From NCBI GenBank assembly GCA_964416305.1, contig CAYQDM010000001.1:129041-193040 (forward strand): 64,000 nucleotides of DNA. Direction: 5' to 3'. The notes under the pieces were generated by a model. The model ran no database searches. It saw nothing but the letters and a program-made list of their open reading frames with translations, and was not told where the DNA came from. The DNA comes from Acidaminobacter sp964416305 (GTDB taxonomy: Bacteria > Bacillota > Clostridia > Peptostreptococcales > Acidaminobacteraceae). Position 1 is the stretch's first letter; every line of letters starts with the position of its first letter. This document shows, in pieces, positions 50,929 to 58,113 of the stretch. A program made the position numbers and the translations under genes.

Positions 50929-52029
50929 TCAAATTCGTGCCTCAATCAGCAGATCTTCTCCTATTTCAACTGCCGTCATCCTTTTGAGGTGAACCGCTTT
51001 CTCGAGAACTTCTATGCCCTTGCCGCCAACCGGGGTCGGTGCATTCTGTCCTCCCAGGATCTTAGGCGCAATAAACATTAAAACTTTATCTACGATGCCA
51101 GACTCAAGCGCCGATGCATTCAGGGTCGCGCCGCCCTCCAGGAGCAGGCTGTCTATGCCTTGTTCACCAAGGACAAACATAAGATAGTCAAGGTCCACTT
51201 TACCCGCCTTCTGAGGGGCAATGATCAGCTTTACGCCAGGCATAGCCTGCAGGGCAGTTGCCTTTTCCCCATCTGCCTGGTCTGTGGTCGCGATCATAGT
51301 TGGCGCATCTGAGTTCAGATGCAGGATTCTGGCATTCAGAGGGATCTTCAGGGTCGAATCCACGACAATCCTAACCGGATCTTTGCCCTGTCTGCCTTCC
51401 AACCTTGTGGTCAGCATGGGATCATCCTTAAGGATTGTGCCTATACCCACCATGATTGCCTTCAGCTCGTGTCTCAGTTGGTGGACATACGCCCTGGCAG
51501 CTTCCGAAGTGATCCATTTGGATTCGCCTGTGACCGTTGCGATCTTGCCGTCCAGAGTCATGGCGGCCTTCATGACGCAGAAAGGCTTTTTCGTGGTGAT
51601 ATATTTGATGAAGACTTCATTGAGGGCTTTTGCTTCTTCTTCCAAAAGTCCCACTTCTACCTCAATCCCCTGCTTTCTGAGCATCTGGATGCCTCTGCCT
51701 GCAACGAGAGGGTTGGGGTCCTCCATGGCAATATAGACTTTTGAAAAGCGGTTTTCGATGAGCTTTAAGGCGCAAGGCGGGGTTTTTCCGTAGTGGGAAC
51801 AAGGCTCCAAAGTGACGAAGATTTCTGCGCCTTCAACGGATTCAGAAGCGTTTTCTATGGCGTTCACCTCTGCATGGGGTTCCCCATAATTGGCGTGATA
51901 GCCTTCACCAATGACCCTGCCATCTTTGACGATCACCGCTCCTACCATTGGATTAGGACTGGTCCTTCCCGCTCCGAGTTTAGCCAGTTCAAGCGCACGC
52001 TGCATGTGCATTGTGTGGTAGGCGTTCAT
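50929..52029 (-). CDS. ribD: Bifunctional pyrimidine deaminase/reductase
   Basis: Deaminates and then reduces the pyrimidine made from GTP. The deaminase zinc site is PHAEVNAIE plus TLEPCSHYGKTPPCALKL (residues about 45-85). The reductase begins near FCVMKAAMTLDGKIATVTGE and ends LLEGGATLNASAL. The ATG at 52029 has GAGGAGGG 6 nt upstream and was preferred over the start 16 codons earlier, which lies in the leader. First gene of the operon, controlled by the FMN riboswitch. Confidence 0.95.
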   Translation of the reverse strand: MNAYHTMHMQRALELAKLGAGRTSPNPMVGAVIVKDGRVIGEGYHANYGEPHAEVNAIENASESVEGAEIFVTLEPCSHYGKTPPCALKLIENRFSKVYIAMEDPNPLVAGRGIQMLRKQGIEVEVGLLEEEAKALNEVFIKYITTKKPFCVMKAAMTLDGKIATVTGESKWITSEAARAYVHQLRHELKAIMVGIGTILKDDPMLTTRLEGRQGKDPVRIVVDSTLKIPLNARILHLNSDAPTMIATTDQADGEKATALQAMPGVKLIIAPQKAGKVDLDYLMFVLGEQGIDSLLLEGGATLNASALESGIVDKVLMFIAPKILGGQNAPTPVGGKGIEVLEKAVHLKRMTAVEIGEDLLIEARI

Positions 52030-52100
52030 TAGTGGTCCCTCCTCTTCTGATGGAGGGAAATTGATGTCAGTCACCAATTTCCTTCCTTTTTTTACAAATA

Positions 52101-52296
52101 AAAAACCCTGAAGCGTCGTTCTTCAGGGTTTGACAATACAATTTTGATCGAGGGTGCGGGAAAACAGCACCACCTTCAAAAAACCAATCTTCTTCCATCC
52201 AGACTTTACTGTCGGTTCTGGAATTGCACCAGATCAACCGCGGGAGCGGCTCGTGGACTGTACCACCGGTCGGGAATTTCACCCTGCCCTGAAGAT
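52101..52296 (-). promoter_or_regulatory. FMN riboswitch (RFN element) with terminator
   Basis: On the minus strand the aptamer runs from about 52296 to 52189. It begins TCTTCAGGGCAGGGTGAAAT and includes TTCCCGACCGGTGGTA, AGTCCACGAGC, GATCTGGTGCAATTCCAGAA, CCGACAGTAAAGTCTGGATG and GGAAGAAGAT. A terminator with arms AAACCCTGAAG and CTTCAGGGTTT (52103-52131) and a T run follows about 60 nt later, 70 nt before ribD. FMN should therefore stop transcription of ribD-ribE-ribBA-ribH. Confidence 0.97.
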
Positions 52297-52313
52297 GTTA
52301 TGAAATTAACCTA

Positions 52314-52342
52314 ATGATAATATGAATCAGCCGCCATGTCAA
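52314..52342 (-). promoter_or_regulatory. Promoter of the riboflavin operon
   Basis: Minus-strand TTGACA (52337-52342), 17 nt, TATCAT (52314-52319), placed just before the FMN aptamer. Confidence 0.75.
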
Positions 52343-52493
52343 ACGTTTATCTCAACAGAATTCAATTTCACGAACATTAACGGTATACACATGCATATTG
52401 TTCTTGTGAAAATACTTTATAAAATTTTGTAGTACATTCCCCGCCTCATTTGTGAAAGCTTTGGCTTTTTTTCGGGAATTTTCTGAATACGGG

Positions 52494-52522
52494 TTGACAT
52501 CTGGTTCGACAGGGTTTACACT
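52494..52522 (+). promoter_or_regulatory. Promoter of the aromatic amino acid operon leader
   Basis: TTGACA (52494-52499), 17 nt, TACACT (52517-52522). Transcription should start near 52529, about 75 nt before the leader peptide ATG. Confidence 0.7.
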
Positions 52523-52602
52523 GAGAAAAATTATTCAAAGGCATGACCGCTCTTTTTCAAGTCAGCGGGTGCCTCAGTCAATTAAGGAATGGGTGGTTTG
52601 AG

Positions 52603-52755
52603 ATGACACTGGTCCAACGTACGCTTAAACTTACAGCCGAATATTTTGGTTACTTTAGCTGGAGCTTTTACTTTTATGGCTTCGGCTTTTTGGCGTACGG
52701 CAAATCGGATAGAACCTCAAATTGCTTAAAGATCGGACTTAGGGCTGCGGCCTGA
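52603..52755 (+). CDS. Aromatic-rich leader peptide for attenuation of the aro operon
   Basis: A 50-codon ORF between the promoter and an intrinsic terminator. Residues 14-32 read YFGYFSWSFYFYGFGFLAY: six Phe, five Tyr and one Trp. The 12 aromatic residues have no resemblance to a folded protein. The ATG at 52603 has GGGTGG 6 nt upstream. An in-frame ATG at 52543 is almost on top of its AAAGG and would give 70 residues with the same block. Scarcity of charged tRNA-Phe or tRNA-Tyr should stall ribosomes within codons 14-32 and favour the antiterminator described next. The downstream genes all make these amino acids. Confidence 0.85.
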   Translation: MTLVQRTLKLTAEYFGYFSWSFYFYGFGFLAYGKSDRTSNCLKIGLRAAA

Positions 52756-52826
52756 TGTACCGGCGAGTGACTTAGACCTGGATTAAACAGGGCGTCTCTT
52801 TAAGTAAAGGGGCGCCCTGTTTTTTT
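52722..52826 (+). terminator. Attenuator: terminator and mutually exclusive antiterminator
   Basis: The terminator stem is AAACAGGGCGTCTCTTT (52785-52801) with AAAGGGGCGCCCTGTTT (52806-52822), a 4-nt loop and T run to 52826: 17 pairs with two G-U. A competing helix pairs TTGCTTAAAGA (52722-52732) with TCTTTAAGTAA (52797-52807): 11 pairs with one G-U. It uses the terminator's 5' arm end and loop, so both cannot form together. Codons 18-19 of the leader peptide (TTTAGC) can pair imperfectly with GCTTAAAG (52724-52731), a possible anti-antiterminator. Confidence 0.8.
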
Positions 52827-52848
52827 ATATTCGAAAGGAGGTGGTGGC

Positions 52849-53025
52849 ATGAGCGAGGATGGCTTTTATGGTTATTGGGGCTTAAACGGAACCATCGGCA
52901 AAAACAAAAAAACTTATAAAACCTTAGGAGGCCAACATTATGATTATCACGCTCAAAACGACCACCACTCACGAGGAATGCGAACACATTATGGATGTGA
53001 TCCGGCAGCACGGACTGGAAGTTGA
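52849..53025 (+). CDS. Second small ORF overlapping the DAHP synthase start (possible regulatory peptide)
   Basis: A 58-codon ORF after the attenuator with one of the best SDs in the window (AAAGGAGGTG, 7 nt before ATG). It starts MSEDGFYGYWGLNG, with four aromatic residues at codons 6-10, and three further Tyr lie at codons 23-33. It ends 86 nt inside the DAHP synthase gene in another frame. It carries the ACCATCGGCAAAAA motif as codons 15-19. Ribosomes translating it would pass over the DAHP synthase SD and start. Coding status is unproven; the SD and the aromatic run argue for a translated regulatory ORF. Confidence 0.5.
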   Translation: MSEDGFYGYWGLNGTIGKNKKTYKTLGGQHYDYHAQNDHHSRGMRTHYGCDPAARTGS

Positions 53026-54049
53026 ACTCGCCCGGCGCGGCAATGACAGAGAGCTCCGACTCACTGGCGACGTGAACCGCTTGGACTTCTCGGTGATTTC
53101 CTTCCACCCCCACGTTCTTGACATCAAGCGCATTAAGTCATCATACAAGCTTGCAAGCAGGGAATTCCACCCGGAGGACACCGTGGTCGAGGTCGGTGGA
53201 CTTCGCATAGGCGGCGGGGATTTGACCGTCATGGCCGGGCCCTGCTCCATTGAGAGTCGGGAACAGATCGATATCATAGCCGGCGCGGTTCGAGAGGCTG
53301 GCGCGACGATCTTGAGAGGCGGCGCATTCAAGCCCCGCACCTCGCCTTACAGCTTCCAGGGACTTGGCGAGCTGGGACTCAAGCTGATGAAGGACGCGGG
53401 CGCCGCGAACGGCATGCCAATCATCACGGAGGTCATGTGTACAGAGGACTTTGACCTCGTCGAGTCTTACACGGATATCCTTCAGATTGGCGCCAGGAAC
53501 ATGCAGAACTTCTCCCTCCTGAAGCGGGCTGGGCGTTCGAAGAAGCCGGTGCTGCTCAAGCGCGGCATGTCGTCGACCATTGAAGATCTCCTCATGAGCG
53601 CGGAATACATATTGGCGAATGGCAATCCAAATGTGATCTTGTGCGAACGCGGCATTCGGACCTTTGAGCCACACATGCGCAACACGCTGGATCTGTCCGT
53701 GGTCACAGCCATCAAGACTCTGAGCCACCTGCCCATCATTGTGGATCCAAGCCACGCCACAGGGCGGCGCGAAATGGTGGGGCCGTTGTCCAAGGCCGCT
53801 GTCGCGGTGGGTGCTGATGGTCTCATGATCGAAGTCCATCACGAGCCTGAAAAAGCGCTCTCCGACGGACCTCAGTCGCTCCGGCCGCGGGAGTTCGAAC
53901 TCCTGATGCACCAGCTTAATCAGATTCATAACCTGTGCAGACTTCAGGATCAGATCTACAGCGATAAGCCAATCGTGGTGGAAGTTAAAGGACTAAACAA
54001 TAAAAAAGCTGACGATAAGGTGGGGCTCAGACATGCGAACATCGGATAA
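52940..54049 (+). CDS. aroF: 3-deoxy-7-phosphoheptulonate (DAHP) synthase
   Basis: Commits PEP and erythrose 4-phosphate to the shikimate pathway. The 369 residues comprise an N-terminal ferredoxin-like regulatory domain (1-about 75, ITLKTTTTHEECEHIMDVIR) of the Thermotoga type and a catalytic barrel. The barrel shows VMAGPCSIES, GGAFKPRTSPYSFQGLG, QIGARNMQNF, LLKRGM, CERGIRTFE and VDPSHATGRR. The regulatory domain binds Tyr or Phe in relatives. ATG with AGGAGG 8 nt upstream sets the start. First structural gene after the attenuator. It overlaps tyrA by 17 nt. Confidence 0.94.
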   Translation: MIITLKTTTTHEECEHIMDVIRQHGLEVELARRGNDRELRLTGDVNRLDFSVISFHPHVLDIKRIKSSYKLASREFHPEDTVVEVGGLRIGGGDLTVMAGPCSIESREQIDIIAGAVREAGATILRGGAFKPRTSPYSFQGLGELGLKLMKDAGAANGMPIITEVMCTEDFDLVESYTDILQIGARNMQNFSLLKRAGRSKKPVLLKRGMSSTIEDLLMSAEYILANGNPNVILCERGIRTFEPHMRNTLDLSVVTAIKTLSHLPIIVDPSHATGRREMVGPLSKAAVAVGADGLMIEVHHEPEKALSDGPQSLRPREFELLMHQLNQIHNLCRLQDQIYSDKPIVVEVKGLNNKKADDKVGLRHANIG

Positions 54050-55187
54050 CGAAGAGGTTCCGTTTTTTAATAGCATCAGCATTGTAGGACTTGGGCTGAT
54101 TGGCGGGTCTATGGCCAAAGCCCTGAGGTTAAAGGGCTTTCAGGGGGTTTTAAATGGCTTTGATCCGGATCCCCAAACACTGGTCCAGGCGAGGCAGTCA
54201 GGATTGTTTACGATGGTGGATGCAATACCTCAAACGGACTCGTCGGATGCAGCCTCCGAACTCGTCGTCATCGCAGTCCCACTGGGTAAGGTCAGGGAAG
54301 CCATGGTCAGCGCTTTGCCTCTGATCGGCCCCGGCACCGTGGTCATGGACGTGGGCAGCGTCAAAGGCACTGTCCATGAAACGGCAGCGGAAATCTTGAC
54401 CGGTACAGGCGCTCTCTTCGTGGGCGGCCACCCTATGGCCGGCTCTGAAAAAGGCGGATTCAATGCCGGATCACCCATATTGTTTGAAAACGCTTACTTT
54501 TTCCTGACGCCGGATGATCATTTTGAGGGTCTGGTCCGCGGGGTTAAGCCGGTAGATCTGCTGAAGCAGATGATTCTGAAACTGGGCGCCCTTCCCGTCG
54601 TGACGGATCCAAAGTCCCATGACGTTCTGACAGCGCGTCTCAGTCATCTGCCACATCTCACTGCTTCTATCCTGGTTGAGGTCTTCGCGGCCTCCCTGCC
54701 GACGGATCAACTGAAGTTCGCCGGCGGCGGCTTCAGGGATTCCACCCGGATAGCCATGGGCGACCCGGCGCTGTGGCGGGACATCTTCGTCCACAACCGT
54801 TCGGAAGTCATTTCGAGTATTGATACTTTGGTAGACGGTTTGATGCGGTTCAGGAAGAACCTGCAGGACGTCGAGGACCAAGCCATTGTCGAGACGCTGG
54901 GCGAGGCCCAGCGCCTTCGCTCAGGACTCATCACGATCCGCCCGAGCGAAGAGGTGTCTCTTTATCCTCTCCGACTCGAGCTCGAAGACCGGCCGGGGAT
55001 CCTGGCAGAAGTCACCAAACTTCTTGCAGACCACCAGCTCGACATTAAGGACCTCGCCCTCGATCACTCCAGAGAGAATCAGCGCGGCGCCTTCACCCTC
55101 AGCTTTGCCTCAAATGCCGACCGCCTGACGGCTGCGTCGCTGCTTAAAGCTTCGGGGATTGGGATCGGGGTAGTCGATACAGATTAA
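54033..55187 (+). CDS. tyrA: Prephenate dehydrogenase with C-terminal ACT domain
   Basis: Oxidises prephenate to 4-hydroxyphenylpyruvate for tyrosine. The 384 residues start with the Rossmann motif SIVGLGLIGGSMAKAL. HPMAGSEKGGF holds the catalytic His, and GGGFRDSTRIA completes the dehydrogenase. Residues about 300-384 form an ACT domain (YPLRLELEDRPGILAEVTKL) for feedback binding. There is no chorismate mutase part; that activity is present twice elsewhere in the operon. A repeat element separates this gene from aroA. Confidence 0.93.
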   Translation: MRTSDNEEVPFFNSISIVGLGLIGGSMAKALRLKGFQGVLNGFDPDPQTLVQARQSGLFTMVDAIPQTDSSDAASELVVIAVPLGKVREAMVSALPLIGPGTVVMDVGSVKGTVHETAAEILTGTGALFVGGHPMAGSEKGGFNAGSPILFENAYFFLTPDDHFEGLVRGVKPVDLLKQMILKLGALPVVTDPKSHDVLTARLSHLPHLTASILVEVFAASLPTDQLKFAGGGFRDSTRIAMGDPALWRDIFVHNRSEVISSIDTLVDGLMRFRKNLQDVEDQAIVETLGEAQRLRSGLITIRPSEEVSLYPLRLELEDRPGILAEVTKLLADHQLDIKDLALDHSRENQRGAFTLSFASNADRLTAASLLKASGIGIGVVDTD

Positions 55188-55486
55188 GGCGTACGTTTAA
55201 TATTACAGAATTATTACAAAGCTCTGGCCCCAAAATTAAGTGAGTGTCAGTCCCCAAAGTTGAGTGCGCGAAGGCTAACTGACGTGCACAAACAGAGAGA
55301 ATACCGAACTGAAGAGAGCTTGCTCTCTGAAGTACGGGATTGTCACTGTTTGTATAGGGCGCAGCCCGTGACCGAAGCGCAGCAATAGGCGACAGCCGCA
55401 AAGCGGAGCGAGGTGCACGTATGTAAGCCGAAAGTGACGTTCACCCCCAAACCAACCCCAATCTAAACATCAAAGGAGCCCAACTC
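55188..55486. other. Repeat-filled gap inside the aromatic operon
   Basis: Starts with AGCTCTGGCCCC (55217-55228) and GAGTGTCAGTCCCC, remnants of family B arrays, then the family C element (55266-55430), then the aroA SD (AAAGGAG). No clear U-tract terminator was seen, so read-through into aroA is plausible. Confidence 0.6.
55266..55430. repeat. Family C element with terminal inverted repeats
   Basis: The ends GGCTAACTGACGTGCAC (55273-55289) and, read inward from the other side, GGCTTACATACGTGCAC (55413-55429) match at 14 of 17 positions. Inside are the GAGAGCTTGCTCTC hairpin and TTTGTATAGGGCGCAGCCCG, both shared with 20506-20862. About 158 bp with no coding capacity, so a MITE-like mobile remnant is the best description. 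No target-site duplication was identified. Confidence 0.7.
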
Positions 55487-56749
55487 ATGATCAGACGAAT
55501 AGAACCGGCAAAACTCAGCGGCACCCTCAGGATCCCGCCATCGAAAAGTCTCAGCCACCGCGCAGTCCTGGCAGCGGCACTGGCAGAGGGAGAAAGCGTC
55601 ATTGAGAACCTCATCTTCTCCGAGGACATCATCGCCACCACAGAAGCGGTCAGAGCTCTGGGCGTCGAAGCGATCCAGGAGGGCGACAAGCTCACCATCC
55701 GCAGAAGCGGTACGCTGAAAGCGCCAACCGAGCCCCTCCACTGCAACGAATCCGGTTCAACCCTCCGCTTCCTGATCCCATTCGCGGGCCTCTTCGACGC
55801 CCCAGTGGTCTTCACCGGCGAAGGCAAGCTGACCACCCGGCCTCTCGATCCTTACTTCGACCTCTTCGACCGCCAAGGCATAAAATACGACTACCCAGGA
55901 CAGCTGCCGCTGACCGTCCACGGCAAACTCAACGCCGGCACCTTCGAAATGCCGGGACACATCAGCTCCCAGTTCGTCACAGGCCTCCTGTACGTCCTCC
56001 CGCTCCTGGACGGCGACTCTGAAATCATCCTGACCTCGCCCCTGGAGTCCAGAGACTACGTGACCCTCACCCTCCAGATCCTCAAAATATTCGGGATCCA
56101 AGTCGAGACCGTCACACCGGAGCACTATAAAATCAAAGGCAACCAAGCCTTTAAACCCGCCAACTACCGCGTGGAAGGCGACTACTCCCAGGCGGCCTTC
56201 TGGATCGCCGGCGGCCTCATGGGCGACGGCCTCATCCTCAAAGATCTCTCCGAGCACTCCGAGCAGGGCGACCAGCGCATCCTCCAAATCGTCCGGGACA
56301 TGGGCGGCAACATAGAATGGAAAGACGGCGACCTGATCGTCCACCCTTCCAAGACCCATGGCGCTGTCATCGACGCTTCCCAGTGCCCTGACTTGGTCCC
56401 AATCTGCGCCACCCTGGCCGCGGTCAGTGAGGGTCAGACCCACGTCATCAATGCTGCCCGCGTCCGCCTCAAAGAGTCCGACCGACTCCTGGCCATCCGC
56501 ACTGAGCTCAATAAGCTCGGCGCCAACGTCACCGAAGAGCCCGAAGGCCTCATCATCGAAGGCGTGGAAGGCTTCACAGGCGGCCAGACGGAAGGCTGGA
56601 ACGACCACCGCATCGTCATGAGCCTCGCCATAGCCTCCGCCAAAGCCAGCGACACCATCGAGATCGAAGGCAGCGGCGCCGTCAAAAAATCCTACCCGCA
56701 CTTCTTCGAAGATTTCGCCGGAATCGGCGGCAAAGTCTCAAAGGCCTAA
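55487..56749 (+). CDS. aroA: 3-phosphoshikimate 1-carboxyvinyltransferase (EPSP synthase)
   Basis: Sixth step of the shikimate pathway. The 420 residues show GTLRIPPSKSLSHRAVLAAA (substrate Lys), CNESGSTLRFLIPFAG, TGEGKLTTRPL, SSQFVTGLLYVLPLL, EGDYSQAAFWIAGG, the LKESDRLLAIRTEL motif and NDHRIVMSLAIA. The pattern resembles other clostridial enzymes. ATG with AAAGGAG sets the start. The codon choice here is noticeably C-rich in third positions compared with the hut genes. Confidence 0.95.
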   Translation: MIRRIEPAKLSGTLRIPPSKSLSHRAVLAAALAEGESVIENLIFSEDIIATTEAVRALGVEAIQEGDKLTIRRSGTLKAPTEPLHCNESGSTLRFLIPFAGLFDAPVVFTGEGKLTTRPLDPYFDLFDRQGIKYDYPGQLPLTVHGKLNAGTFEMPGHISSQFVTGLLYVLPLLDGDSEIILTSPLESRDYVTLTLQILKIFGIQVETVTPEHYKIKGNQAFKPANYRVEGDYSQAAFWIAGGLMGDGLILKDLSEHSEQGDQRILQIVRDMGGNIEWKDGDLIVHPSKTHGAVIDASQCPDLVPICATLAAVSEGQTHVINAARVRLKESDRLLAIRTELNKLGANVTEEPEGLIIEGVEGFTGGQTEGWNDHRIVMSLAIASAKASDTIEIEGSGAVKKSYPHFFEDFAGIGGKVSKA

Positions 56750-56783
56750 TCTAAACCAAAATCAAAAAACCAAAAGACATTTT

Positions 56784-56799
56784 CTCTGCCGATGGTCAC
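56784..56799. repeat. TGCCGATGGTCAC motif between aroA and pheA
   Basis: CTCTGCCGATGGTCAC follows the aroA stop by about 35 nt. It matches the arm at 33108-33123 including the CTCTG lead-in. Confidence 0.7.
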
Positions 56800-56849
56800 A
56801 CAACGACCACCCAGCCCCACAAACTTAAGACTCGAAGGGAGCCATTTCC

Positions 56850-57968
56850 ATGCACTTATTAGACAACTACCGAAATGAAATCGATCAGCTCGACGACAAA
56901 CTGGTCGAGCTCCTGGAACGCCGAATGACCATCGTCGAAGAAATTGGAAATATCAAAAAAGAAATTGGCATGCGCGTCTACGACCCGGAGCGGGAGAAAA
57001 AGCTCCTCGCCCGACTCTCCTCACAAATCAAGCACCCGGACCACCAGACGCGCATCCTCAGCATCATGAAAACCATCCTGGCCTCAAGCCGTGCCCTCCA
57101 GGACAGCCATCTCGAGGACGTCCTGCCGCAGCACTTCCCACACGGTGAACACCGCACCGCCGGCTACGCCGGCATCCCGGGGTCCTACGGCGAAACGGCC
57201 ACCCTCAAATACTTTGGTCACAACAAGGACTACCGTGCCTACGCTACCTTCCACGAGGTTTGTGATGCCGTCCTCTCTGGTGAACTCGACTATGGCGTCC
57301 TGCCGGCGGAGAATTCCACCACTGGGGCCATCAACGAGGTCTATGATCTTATTAGAGAAAAAGACCTCTTCATCACAGGAGAAGTCCTTGTCCCAATTGT
57401 TCACCACCTGATTGGTCATAAAGGCGTTAAGATGGAAGATATCCGCGAGGTTCGCTCTCACACCCAGGGCCTCGAGCAGTGCACCCTGTTCCTCAACACC
57501 CTCAATATCAAGCAGGTGCCTATGAAGAATACTGCCGTCAGCGTCCAGTATGTGGCTCAGCAGGACGACGTCAGTATAGCAGCCATAGGCAGTGAACGGG
57601 CCGCCCAGCTCTACGGCCTTGAAATTATTGGTAAGGCCATCCAAAACAGCGCCGTCAACACCACGCGCTTTGTGATCCTCACCAAAACCCCAGAAACCAG
57701 CCCTGAAGCAGACAGCACCTCAATGGTCCTCACCACCCGCCATGAAGCCGGCTCCCTCTATGAAATCCTGGGATACTTCGCCCAAGAGAAGATCAATCTC
57801 TTCCGTATTGAATCCAGGCCCGTCCCTGACCGTCCTTGGGAATACTTCATCTATCTGGACGCCGAGGGCCGCGCGGATACTGATTCCTTCCTGAATGCCA
57901 TAGACGCCGCCAGAAAACATTGTCCTTATTTTAGATTCTTAGGTACTTACAAACGCGGCGTCATTTAG
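56850..57968 (+). CDS. pheA: Chorismate mutase - prephenate dehydratase (P-protein) with ACT domain
   Basis: Makes phenylpyruvate from chorismate. Residues 1-about 85 are an AroQ-type chorismate mutase (YRNEIDQLDDKLVELLERRM). The dehydratase runs from about 100 (GYAGIPGSYGETATLKYFG, LPAENSTTGAINEVYDLI, TRFVILTKTP). The ACT domain follows (HEAGSLYEILGYFAQEKINL, with RIESRPVPDRPWEYFIYLD, the Phe-binding ESRP signature). ATG with AAGGGAG sets the start. Fed by aroA upstream; expected to be Phe-inhibited. Confidence 0.95.
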   Translation: MHLLDNYRNEIDQLDDKLVELLERRMTIVEEIGNIKKEIGMRVYDPEREKKLLARLSSQIKHPDHQTRILSIMKTILASSRALQDSHLEDVLPQHFPHGEHRTAGYAGIPGSYGETATLKYFGHNKDYRAYATFHEVCDAVLSGELDYGVLPAENSTTGAINEVYDLIREKDLFITGEVLVPIVHHLIGHKGVKMEDIREVRSHTQGLEQCTLFLNTLNIKQVPMKNTAVSVQYVAQQDDVSIAAIGSERAAQLYGLEIIGKAIQNSAVNTTRFVILTKTPETSPEADSTSMVLTTRHEAGSLYEILGYFAQEKINLFRIESRPVPDRPWEYFIYLDAEGRADTDSFLNAIDAARKHCPYFRFLGTYKRGVI

Positions 57969-57977
57969 CGTAAAAAA

Positions 57978-58079
57978 CCGGGGGTCGATAGGCGCTAGAC
58001 GCAATAGGCGCTAGACGCAATAGGCGCTAGACGCAATAGGCGCTAGACGCAATAGGCGCAAGACGCTGACACCCAGTTT
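57978..58079. repeat. Family A palindrome with core expanded into five 16-bp tandem units
   Basis: Four exact units ATAGGCGCTAGACGCA (57988-58003, 58004-58019, 58020-58035, 58036-58051) and one diverged unit (58052-58067) lie between GGGGGTCG and TGACACCCAGTTT. These flanks are the two ends of a family A repeat, so the array arose by internal expansion of that element. It occupies the pheA to chorismate mutase-shikimate kinase gap. Confidence 0.9.
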
Positions 58080-58113
58080 CACCTACTCAGTAAACCCGAA
58101 AGGAGCTGTTACC

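Noticed and set aside
55757..56701. A 314-codon minus-strand frame inside aroA
   Set aside because: Opposite a clear EPSP synthase with intact motifs; the translation is Glu/Asp/Ala/Val-rich and featureless, so it reflects third-position C bias.
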